NCBI RefSeq assembly: GCF_030253575.1
Contig: NC_080563.1
Span: forward strand, 39,502,501-39,566,500
Origin: Rhododendron vialii
Lineage: Eukaryota > Streptophyta > Magnoliopsida > Ericales > Ericaceae
Direction of reading: 5' to 3'
DNA length: 64,000 nucleotides
The position numbers and the translations under genes were made by a program. Below the pieces are notes generated by a model. The model made no database searches, was not told where the DNA came from, and saw only the letters and a list, made by a program, of their open reading frames with translations. Shown here piece by piece: positions 11,404 to 21,604 of the stretch (its first letter is position 1; every line of letters begins with the position of its first letter).

Positions 11404-11496
11404 TTTCGCTTGGAAGTTGTAGAAGGGAGTTTCTTTCCTCTTGACCATCTTGTGGAAGAGAGTTTGTTGGAGACTTGGAGGAGCGAGATGGATTGC

Positions 11497-11532
<36 letters not shown>

Positions 11533-11782
11533 TAGAAAGGCCGAAGTCAGTTTTCAATGCTTTTAAGGGAAGAAATCTGTAGACAAATCAATAACAAGGT
11601 TTGGGTTTGGAAAGAAGTCTATAGTCACCCATGTTTGAGAATTTCCTGCACGTGAATGCATGCTAAGGAAATTAGGAGTAATTAAACATTTTGAGATTGA
11701 TTTTGTTATGTAAACTGATCAAATTTGAACATTTTTTAAAACTTGTTAATCTGACAAATTAAACTTTAAAGGATGATGTTAT

Positions 11783-12079
11783 GGTGTCTCCGGTCATTTT
11801 GGGGACACCGTAATTTTTTGGCATAACTTTACCATTAGGAGCATAACTAAAATCAATTACAAGCATAACAAAACCCAAACAAGGCATAACCAAGGAATAT
11901 TCAAAAACCAACCAAGGCGTAACTAAACCCAACCAAGACATAACAAATAAGTTATGCCTTGCTATGGTTTTGGTTATGCCTTGCAATGGTTCTGTTATGC
12001 TTATAATGGGTTTTGGTTATACTCATAATAGTTTTGTTATTCCAAAAGTTACGGTGTCCCCAAAATGACCGGAGACACC
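11783..12079. mobile_element. Foldback MITE with GCATAAC motif array
   Basis: It has perfect or near-perfect terminal inverted repeats of about 32 bp (GGTGTCTCCGGTCATTTTGG ... and its inverse). The interior is built of repeated GCATAAC units on one arm and GTTATGC units on the other, so the whole 297 bp can fold. Flanking 8-mers GATGTTAT and GAAGTCAT agree at 6 of 8 positions, a possible target duplication. Confidence 0.75.
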
Positions 12080-12250
12080 GAAGTCATTCCCAACTTTAAA
12101 AACTTCAAGTGCTCGAGATTGGTTCTTCAAAGCTTGTTAATTATTCAAACAAGATTTGAACTTTTGTTTAAGTGGCTCGGACCGGTTTGAGTACAACTTA
12201 TTTGGGTCAGCTCAATTGATAAACAAATAGTTCTCAGACCTAATTTGTGT

Positions 12251-14215
12251 TGTGGAGAAACGATCAAACCAAAACACACACACATTAAACAAAACACAAA
12301 CACAGAATATACATGATTTTTTAAAATCGAGTACATCCACAGAGGTAATCAGAGCTATTTTTGGACGGGAAAACTCTACAAGTGAGGCCTCATACCTCAC
12401 TACACTCACCTACATTGCTAACCTCACTGATACATATTAATGTTCTTACTGATTCATATTCTCACTGATGGGGAAAAACCCCCAAAGGGGTTCCCACGTT
12501 TTTTTTCTTCTTCTCTCTGCTCTCTTTTCTTTCTTTTTTCACTCTGAGATTCCTCACTCAAGAGAGATGCAGAATACAAAGACCAAGGCCCCTCTTTATA
12601 GGCCAAAACCTTCTCTATTCCAAAGTCACACTTCAGACAAACTCATTTACTCCATTCGGCTGAGAATGGACTATAAACAAGGAAGTGGTTAGCTGTCATT
12701 TGCTTTTTTACTCCTCAAAGCCGCCGAACAAATCTAATAATGAGTGGTGCTACAGTTCCCGACCAAAAGGGATCCCGATTAGATCTCGACGCCCTGCCGG
12801 CACACTTCGGTCACCGGACGGCCGATCCGAGCTATCCAAAATTTCTATAAAAAAAAACCGAGTGGGCCCACGCAAAAATCAACGGCATCCGATATATATA
12901 CAAAAACATTGAGTGTTTGGATCGAGCACCTACATAGATCGGATGCCGTTGATTCTTGCGAAAGCGCACTCAGTTTTTTTTTTAGAATTTTTGGATGGCT
13001 CAGATCAGCCGTCCGATGCCCGGAATGTGCCCGACCGAACGTCGGGATTCAATAGGAATTTGGGGATCGGGAACCGTAGACTTTTCGTCTAATAATTAAT
13101 GGCTCATTCCTTTAACTCGGGCCCATTCCTTTTTGTTCTTTTCTTCTTTGGTGTGCTAATTAGATAGGAATGAGAGGATTGAAGCCAATTCATGACCCCA
13201 AAAGTCAACAATCTCCCCTTTAGCGACAATCCTCTTTCTTTTTCGAATTCAAACTTTCTATATTTTCAAAGTCTTCAAGTAAACTTCAGACAGATTTGGA
13301 CAGGTCGCGCGATTATTCAAAAAACCCAGCAACAGATTCTGATACAAATTCAGATGTTTGACCCACATCAAGTCAAATGCTCAACCTCGATTGAGCCAGA
13401 TTTCTGAAGTTTCAAGCTAACTTCCAGAAACGAATTTCAGACAGGTTCCAATAGCAAACAGAAGAGCAGATACCACTGGAGACGCGCCATCGTCTCGAAT
13501 GGTAATGACGAGATTGAACAACAGGTCCGATCCATACCAAACATAAAACAGCTTTATCATGAAACAAGAACGGACTCCACCTATCGCCAAGTCCCGTCGA
13601 TGTGATCAGCATCTACAAGCACCAGATGCGCTTGATTAGAACGCCAGATTTGATAGGAGAATTCCAGAGTACCACTCCACAAAATGGCTAACAGATGAAC
13701 ACCGACAGACAAAAAAAAAATAGAATCTCCGTCGTCAGAAAATCGTAAACAGACGGTTTAACATAAATTTGCTATCAAACAAACAATCCATGGCTTTGCA
13801 ACCATGGCAACAGATCGAGTGACAATAGATGGAACGCCAAACACTCTAGGAGGTCGAACCGATGCCTTGCTCACTCCAAGACTTCCAAAATACCTCCACT
13901 AGAGCTTCACAATGGCGTCGAACAAAGGCATATTATACCTTTTCGAAATCGTTTCGACGAGACAAACATGATAGACAGATCAGATTTGTATTTCGAGCAG
14001 TTTTGAAAAAACACAATTTTTTTAGACAGAGAACAAAAATGGCGGTGGTGCTGTGTTTTGGTAACCTGGAAGCTCTGATATCAATTATTGCGGAAAAACA
14101 ATCAAACCAAAACACACACACCAAACAAACACAAACACAGAATATATGTGGTTTCCCAAAATCGAGTATATCCACGGAGGTAATCAGAGCTATTTTTGAA
14201 CGGGAAAGCTTTATA
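12251..14215 (-). mobile_element. Small non-autonomous LTR retrotransposon remnant
   Basis: The element is in minus orientation. Its 3' LTR is 12251-13210 and holds a nested MITE. A polypurine tract (AAGGGGAGAT on the minus strand) abuts it at 13211-13220. A primer-binding site TGATATCAGAGC at 14072-14083 differs by one base from the initiator-tRNA-Met complement. Part of the 5' LTR starts at 14089; its first 125 bp match the outer end of the other LTR. The internal region of under 0.9 kb has no gag or pol. The 5' LTR is truncated and the outer end is uncertain. Confidence 0.65.
12749..13081. mobile_element. GC-rich foldback MITE nested in LTR
   Basis: Its ends CTACAGTTCCCGACC and GGATCGGGAACCGTAGAC are inverted. 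Inner blocks CGGACGGCCGATCCGAGC, then TTCTATAAAAAAAA, then AATCAACGGCATCCGAT are mirrored on the right arm. It belongs to the same family as 32486-32860. It lies inside the LTR of the element at 12251-14215. Confidence 0.75.
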
Positions 14216-14281
14216 CAAACACAGAATATACCATTAATTTTTGCATAAAATTAAATCATAAATTAACGTGAATGTTAGTGG

Positions 14282-15201
14282 TGCTATGGGTGGAACGGTT
14301 CGGCTATTACAAACCCGACCGAACCGAAAAAGATCGAAAAAATCGACCGATCAATTCGATCTTCGGTCGGTCCAGGGGCGTTTTTTAGTGGTTCGGGGTG
14401 GACCGAACCGGTGTAGGACTGAACGAACAAAACCATATTTTATATATATATATATATATATCGTTTTAATCTTGACCTTCGATCAATTTGATGTTTTAAT
14501 CTACACCATCCACTCCCAAATTATACTTTTTCCCGTAACCAGCATAAAACTTATTTTGAGTTCATTAATAACAATTTGACAATTGAAATTCTTATTTGAA
14601 GAATTTATTCACTTCGATATTTGAAAAAGATCGACCAAGCAATTTGGTAAATTTTTTCTTTTAAATTTAGAATATATAAATTGAGGCCCATTACTTCAGT
14701 TTTAGTGGTAGACAAACTTTTTGGAGTAATTGATATAAAAAAAAAAAAAAAAGAGAGATTTACGGTAAAGGCTCTTTATGCCAGTTATTTTTCTTATATG
14801 AGATGCTACGGTGCCAAAAGTTCTTTTCAATTGGTGTTTGAAAAAAAAAAAAAAGAAGGTACAATTGTTTTTTAAGGCTGAAATATATGGGTGGAAGACT
14901 TTTATTGTTTGGCAACAGGTGAAAGAATTGCTCAAATATGGGTGATTGACTTAAGGTTGAAAATGGCCCAAACATGGCCCATAGTCTACTATTAATTTTT
15001 AAAAATGGCCAAATGTCCCAACTAAGGCCCATTTCAGGCGGACCAAACTCTCCGAAATCCCTGATCGAACCAAACTCACCCCGTACCGAACCGAACCGAA
15101 ATTAATACCGGCCGAGATCAGTCTACGAATTATATACCCCAAACCCGATCAGTTTCTGGGAAATCCACACCGAACCGAACCGAACCGATTGAATAACACC
15201 T
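14282..15201. mobile_element. TIR element with CGGTTCGG subterminal repeats
   Basis: The left end TGCTATGGGTGGAACGGTTCGG-like sequence and the right end CCGAACCGAACCGATTGAATAACACC are imperfect inverses, rich in CGGTTCGG units. A 7-bp repeat TTAGTGG flanks it (14275-14281 and 15202-15208), suggesting a hAT-like origin. The interior holds (TA)n at about 14440-14460 and A-rich tracts and has no transposase. Confidence 0.55.
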
Positions 15202-15904
15202 TTAGTGGAACCTCTAAATTCCAGGGTGCAAAGCATAATTTTTCTATAAAAAATAATGTTCCACGTGAAGGACACGTGTTCAACCAAAAAATTAGGGCAA
15301 CGGCTCTTCTTCTTTCTTCATTATTCTTCTTCTTCTCGCCGCAGCAACTTGCAGCACTAGGTACTCCAGCTTGCAGCGCCAGGTACTCTCTCTCTCTCTC
15401 TCTCTCTCTCTACACGGATAAGCAATGGCGAAATGGTCATTAAGCACTCCCGCACACCTCCTCTTCACCAACGACAGGGGTACCCCTGTCGTTCACAAAT
15501 CCACCTGCAGGTGGATTACAAACCTGGCTTGAGCGAAATCCGGGTGGGGTTTTTCACAGCCAAACACCAGAGATGAGAAGAAGGGGGAGATGAAATTAGG
15601 GTGCTTGGCATATCGGCTGCAAATTCTGCCGCCAAACAAGCCCTCATTCTCTCTCAATCGGTCATGGCATAACAGGTATAATATCTACTTCTCTTTTCTC
15701 TCTCTATAAGGTCTTTTCGATCGGCCAATAAGTGTCTGGTTCACAGACAGAGAAGTGCAAAACGGTACCGAACGGAATCACCGGTACATCCATTTCGCCC
15801 GAGATTGGCTAAAATTTTCGGTATGCGCCGATAATCTCTGGTAGAGCCAAGACGCTATTGGAGGTGCAACATACCGGTTTTACACAACTCCGGAACGTAC
15901 CGGC
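15202..15904. other. Gene-free stretch with promoter/leader-like sequence
   Basis: This contains a (TC)n run at about 15386-15412, G-box-like CACGTG near 15280, and a short frame of 35 codons from the ATG at 15425 (MAKWSLSTPAHLLF). It looks like the 5' end of a gene that is not continued, but no family is recognised. The part from 15720 is repetitive (CGGTACCG-like blocks). Confidence 0.35.
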
Positions 15905-16620
15905 TATTTCCAGAGTTCAATTCATCCTTTAAAGAGCTAATAGGTCCAACTATTCTAACAATAATAACATTTCCCGATCAAGAAAAACAAAGGACGATGG
16001 TAAAAACGGAACTATTATTCATGTAGCCTAGCCTAATTGATTGGGACTTAAGGCTCTGATTGGTTTGGCTAAAGAAGGAAATAGGTTACAAATAAATGTC
16101 AATCGTAGTAACAGGAATCTGAGAAGGACAAACCTTGTGAGAGAGACCTCTTGGTACTGCTAAGTTTCTTACTATACGATGCGGGGCTGCGTTTGGAACT
16201 GCATCGCAATTTTTTTTTTCCGAAATCAAACAATTTATTCTTCAAATTGGGCCAATTATGGGAATAAAAGAGGTTAATTGGGAATAAAAGAGGAAGAAGT
16301 GATATAAGGAGATACCTTGAGAGATTGAGGGCAAAATTGCTTCTTGTCGGAACAATTCTAAGGCGGAAGAAGCCTGCAAGCGCTGCGTAATGGAAAGATG
16401 AGGTAATTGGGGTTTGGTTGAAGCCCCGTGCACACTGCTCCGCTCTCCATTCTCCTGATCAAATCTCTCTCCCACTCTCTCTAAAACCGTTTCTCCCTCC
16501 TCCGCCGCCGCCACACAATGTTGCTCTTGAAGGAGGGGGAGGCAGAGTGTAGGGTTTAGAGGGTGAGTATATCGGAATGTGTATACGTGTACCTACCAAA
16601 GTTGAAACTGTCAACGGTTT
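15905..16620 (-). pseudogene. Inverted copy of the aminotransferase leader and first exons (copy I)
   Basis: Read on the minus strand, this matches 19510-20240 of the functional gene. It has the upstream promoter-like part, exon 1, intron 1, exon 2 and the start of intron 2. The exon 1 frame starts MESGAVCTGLQPNPNYL but stops at a TAG right after RLLPP. Exon 2 includes the MQFQ-like segment with several changes. No downstream exons follow, so it cannot encode the enzyme. Together with the plus-strand copies it forms an inverted repeat. Confidence 0.8.
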
Positions 16621-17205
16621 GACAGAGGAGTTGACCACAAGTCCTACCCGGCTAACATTAGTGACTTCAAATTGATGTCAAAAAAATTTTTTTTTGAAGG
16701 TTTACGTGACGATTTAACATATTAAAGTTTGACATCTTTAAGGTATCCACTCCGACCTATATGTCAAATTTATTATTTTAGGAAGTTTTGAAGTGCGATA
16801 ATGAAAGAAAATGTTTAACATCACATGTCAACGTTGACAGAAGAAAGGAGATGTCAAAGACACATAAGCATTTGACATTTTGGTAAGTTTGACATATTGG
16901 TTGGAGTGGATACCTTGAAGATGTCAAACTCTAATATGTTAAATTATCACGTAAACCTTAAAACTTTGGTAGGTACACATATACACATTCCAATATACTC
17001 CCCCTCCAAACCCTACACTTTGTCGCCTCCTGCTCCTTCAGGCGAAGCATTGTGTGGTGGCGGCGGAGGAAGAATATCCGAGCAGGACTTGGGGTCAATT
17101 CCTCTGTCAAACCATTTGACAATTTCAACTTCGGTAGGTACATGTATACACATTCCGATATACTCGCCCTCTAAACCCTACAATCTGCCTCCTCCTCCTT
17201 CAGGC
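16590..17205 (+). repeat. Inverted and tandem copies of the aminotransferase upstream region
   Basis: The sequence at about 16600-16790 is inverted relative to about 16870-16965 and to 19400-19560; shared blocks include TTGACATATTGGTTGGAGTG and CTCTAATATGTTAAAT. The proximal leader segment (GGTAGGTACA...CTCTAAACCCTACA) then appears twice in tandem at about 16970-17070 and 17130-17205. This is the promoter side of leader copy II. Confidence 0.7.
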
Positions 17206-17782
17206 TGACGCAGCGGAATTCACGAAGAGATTAGTTGCGTACTAATCAGAACGAGATAGGTACTCGTAGCCATGAGCAGTTCTTGAATCCTCAAGAGAAA
17301 AAGACAAAGTCTGAATATTATTGATAAATAATCTGCATAAACTCTAGGTTACAAACCCTTAAATAGGCTGAAACCCTAGAAACCCTAAAAATAAACTTGG
17401 AAAATAAAAAGTCCCATAATTTGGGGCTTTTCCTAAAATTGAAAACGGGAAAGAAAAACAAAACTTTTCCAAAAAGAATCAACTTAAAAGGAATTACGGT
17501 CTAAGAGTTATTAAAGAAACAAATCTTTCCTAAAACAGCAAAATAACGCAATTGAAAGCCTAAACGAAGAAATTAGGCCGAAAAGCACCATCGATCATCA
17601 ACTTAGGGTTGATGTGTATTGACCGGAGCGCGAAAATAAGTCAGCCCACCAAGTTTGGGCCTATTCCGAGCTTGTCCGATTTTAGCCAATTTGGGTAATC
17701 TGAAATTAAACACCGTTTGGACTTTCGGGGCTTGGCTCGGTCCAGCTGATCATGGAATTGGGCCTCCACATGTTCTACATCA
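17206..17782 (-). mobile_element. Solo LTR in leader copy II
   Basis: This 577-bp insert reads on the minus strand from TGATGTAGAACATGTGG to CCGCTGCGTCA (TG...CA). It is flanked by the 5-bp target duplication CAGGC (17201-17205 and 17783-17787). The transcript-like end on the minus strand runs CCTATTTAAGGGTTTGTAAC and then AATAATATTCAG. There is no internal domain. The host sequence CTTCAGGCGCAGCATTGTG is restored if the insert is removed. Confidence 0.88.
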
Positions 17783-17787
17783 CAGGC

Positions 17788-19300
17788 GCAGCATTGTGTG
17801 GCGGCGGCAGAGGAAGAATCGGTTTTAGAGAGAGCGAGACCTGGTTTAGGAGAGCGGAGTAGTGTTCACGGGGCTTCAACCAAACCCCAATTACCTCATC
17901 TCTCATTCCGCGCAACGCTTGCAGGCTTCTTCCGCCTCATAATTGTTCCGATAAGAAGCAGTTTTGCCCTCAATCACTCACGCCTTGTTTGATTCAGGAT
18001 TACGCACCTAGGATTGGAATAAGGGCGCCTAATCTCGCATTTTCCCGTGTTTGGTTCCCGCTTTAGGGGCTGAGATTGTTAATATGCCCATCACTATTTT
18101 ATCCCATGGGGTGGTAGGGACTATTCTATGCCGGATAGAAGAGACGCGGAAGGAAGTTGGAGGTAATTGCAAAAATGCCATCATTTTAAAACAAAACCCT
18201 CAGCCATCGTACTGTTCATCCTCGATCTTCCGTTACGCCTCTCTCTCTCTCTCTCTCTTCTCTCTACACCTGAGTTATTGGCTACGAGGAGAAGACCGAC
18301 CTTGCGATCTCCATAATCGAAGCAGGTATTTCTTCGTCTGTTCTTCTTCTTGTTTCTCTTCGTCTGTTCGATCTTCTTCTTCTTCTTTTGTTCTTGTTCT
18401 TCTTGGAGTCTTCGACTGGGTTTTCGACCAAATATATTTCGAAATAGGTTTTCGACCAAATATATTTCGAAATAGGTTTTCGACCAAATAGGTTTTGAAA
18501 TCTAGGTTTTCGACTAGATTTCGATTTGAAACCCTATGTTTTCGACCAAATGGATTTCGAAATCTAGGTTTTTGACCAGATTTCGATTTGAAGCCCTAGA
18601 TTTCGTTCGATCTGTTTCTATTTCTATTTTGGCTTGAACGAATGGACTGAAGAGAGGGATTTTGGTTACTGATTTTTCTCTTTTATTTTCCATCTAGTAA
18701 AGAAAAGTATTGTACGATTTACAAAAGTATGGTGTGAACTACTCCATGTTCTGTGGCAATTTTGACAAGTAAAATACAATTTTATCACTGATAATTGGAA
18801 TGCCCAGAAATTGGTTGGATTGCTTGAGAGGGAGGAGAGAAAAATAGTCCTGAAATTAATCCCGAAATATAGTGACAGAACCAAACATGGGATTGGACTC
18901 AGCATGGGATATCCCAATGTTAATCCTGCGCGAATCAAACAGGGGATTGTATAGGATTCAGGACTAAATTAGTACTAGGACAAATAATTCAGGATTACTG
19001 ATCCCAGGACTATTAATCCTATCTGTTTTAATCCCTGAATCAAACGAGGCCTCAATGTATCTCCTTTTATTTCACTTCCTCCTCTTTTATCCCCATAATT
19101 GGCCTAATTCGCAGAATAAATTGTTTGATTTCGGAGGAAAATTTGCGATGCAGTTCCGAAGGCAGCTCCTTTTAGCTTCGTATAGTAAGAAGCTTAGCAG
19201 TACCGTCCAAGAGGCCCCTCTCACAAGGTCTGTCCTTCTCAGATTTCTGTTCCTACGATTGACATTTATCTGTAACCTATTTCATTCTTTAGCCAAACCA
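17788..19300 (+). pseudogene. Aminotransferase leader/exons 1-2, copy II, disrupted
   Basis: This is exon 1 homology at 17788-17980 (GCAGCATTGTG ... TTTTGCCCTCAATC), then a 1.07-kb TIR element, then intron 1 tail and exon 2 homology at 19052-19240 (ATGCAGTTCCGAAGGCAG...). The MESGAV start codon is missing. The exon 1 donor context has changed from AAG|GTATCT to AAT|GTATCT. It lies directly upstream of the functional leader copy and in the same direction. It is presumably non-coding, although its promoter part could still be transcribed. Confidence 0.75.
17981..19051. mobile_element. 1.07-kb TIR element with gene-like interior
   Basis: Its ends CGCCTTGTTTGATTCAGGAT and ATCCCTGAATCAAACGAGGC(C) are inverted repeats. 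A 3-bp target duplication TCA (17978-17980 and 19052-19054) fits PIF/Harbinger-type insertion, though TTA or TAA is more usual. The middle (about 18200-18620) looks like a captured gene 5' end: a (TC)n leader, a CTTCTTCTT-rich tract, and a tandem array with GGTTTTCGACCAAATATATT units (about 18418-18500). No transposase is present. Confidence 0.7.
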
Positions 19301-19724
19301 ATCAATTGGGCTTATGTATCTTTGACATCTCCTCTTTTATGTCAACTTTGACATGTGATTTTAAACATTTTCTTTCATTATTTCACTCCAAAACTTCCTA
19401 AAATAATAATTTTGACATATTGGTTGGAGTGAATACCTTGAAGATGTGAAACTCTAATATGTTAAATTGTCACGTAAACCTTCAAAAAAAAAATTGACAT
19501 CAATTTGAAGCCACTAACGTTAGCCGGGGAGGACTTGGGGTCAACTCCTCTATCAAACTGTTTGACAGTTTCAACTTTGGCAGGTACACATATACATTCC
19601 CATATTCTCGCCCTCTAAACCCTACACTTTGCCGCCTCCTCCTCCTTCAGGAGCAGCATTGTGTGGTGGCGGCGGAGGAAGAAACAATTTTAGAGAGAGG
19701 GAGAGAGAGATCTGGTTTAGGAGA

Positions 19725-21568
19725 ATGGAAAGCGGAGCAGTGTTCACGGGACTTCAACGAAACCCCAATTACCTCATCTCTCCATTACGCAGTGCTTGCA
19801 GGCTTCTTCCACCTCAAAATGGTTCTGATAAGAAGCAGTTTTGCCCTCAATATCTCAAGGTATCTCCTTATATCACTTCCTCCTCTTTTATTCCCATGAT
19901 TGGCCCAATTCGCAGAATAAATTGTTTGATTTCGGAGGAAAATTTGCGATGCAGTTCCAAAGGCAGCCCCTTTTGGCATCTTATAGTAAGAAGCTTAGCA
20001 GTACCGTCCAAGAGACCCCTCTCACAAGGTCTGTCCTTCTATGATTCTTGTTCCTATGATTGACATTTATCTGTAACCTATTTCCTTCGCCAAACAATCA
20101 GAGCCTTAAGTCCTAATCAATTGGGCTAGGCTACGTGAATAATAGTTCCGTTTTTACCATCGTCCTTGTTTTTCTTGATCGGGGAATGTTATTATTGTTA
20201 GAATAGTTGGAGCTATTAGCTCCTTGGAGGATGAGTTGAACACCTGACCTCCTTCCTCCTGGCACCTAAATGCACCTCCTAATGCCATTGGGCCCCAAAG
20301 GCCTCTTGGCATCGAGGCGCCGTGTTCATATTTAAAAAAAATAAAATATCATCTAATCCTTTTGAATTACCCTCAACCGTAACTACATCAACTTTGATCT
20401 GCCTTCATGTTAACCCTCAACAACGACTATATCACTCCTCCTAACTACTGTATCGGTCAATTTGCTATAGACCTCCTCAAATTTTTTTTCTCTCATCTTA
20501 TTTTCTTCTTTGGTTTTTCTTATATTATCTGCTTTTTTTTTTGGTTCCATTTTTTTTTTCGTCCAACTTGTTAAATTGACATTTGTACTAAAATCACAAT
20601 TCATAAAGTGCTTCATGGAGTTCGCAAATGACAATTGGTATTCCACAATTGCACTGGAATTCTCTCTGTATATCACATAGTAGCGTATAGTGCTAAAGTT
20701 GGTTTTAATAAACTTTTGATTTCTATAGCTAAAAATTTGAAATTGTCAAGACTTGGGTCCCAACTTAATTGACCCCATCAAATGAATTTTTTGGCTATGT
20801 CATTGCCACCATTGGAAGAAATTTCATTTGAGTTGCTTCATATTACACTTCTTAGATTGATACGATAATTAAAAGAAGGCCTATTTTTGTCTTGCTCTTT
20901 AGAAGGATTTGTTGTTGTTGGAGGCACTAGAGAATGCATATGCAAAAATATTAACAATCAGTTAGTAGTGTGATGCTAAAGTTGGCATATAATCATGAAA
21001 CCATGGCTCGCCTCATGATGTTACACAATGAAGATAAATGATGTGAAAATGCACTTCCTGTGCTTTGCACGTTCTCAGCCAATTTTATTTTATTTTTTCA
21101 CGCTGGAGTTGGGTTTGCATACTTCGTAAGTTCTTCTAGGTGTCTTTCCAAAATGTAGAACATTATTTTCTTATACTTACCTGTCTCTGTAAATACCAGT
21201 TGTTAGGAAAGGGTTTTGCAGAATAGATTGAATGCAGGAAACATGATGGATTTATAACTCGTTGGACATTAATTGATCTGGATTTTTTTGATCATATATT
21301 TCTAGATTCCAATTGTATGTTTATTAATTGCGCCAATATTTTACAGTAACTTTTCTTCTTTTACTGCGACAGTGATGTTGCATATGAATTAGCGGACATA
21401 GACTGGGACAGCCTTGGATTTGCGTTGATGCCTACCGACTTTATGTATATCATGAAATGCTCACGTGGACAAACTTTTAGTAAAGGTGAATTACAGCGTT
21501 ATGGAAACATTGAGTTGAGCCCATCTGCTGGGGTCTTAAATTATGGGCAGGTAATTTCCGTTTGACCA

Positions 21569-21604
<36 letters not shown>

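Noticed and set aside
19629..20063. Continuous frame over BCAT exon 1 and intron 1
   Set aside because: The splice sites at 19859/19916 are good and the unspliced frame does not join exon 3. The upstream part begins without an ATG in family context.
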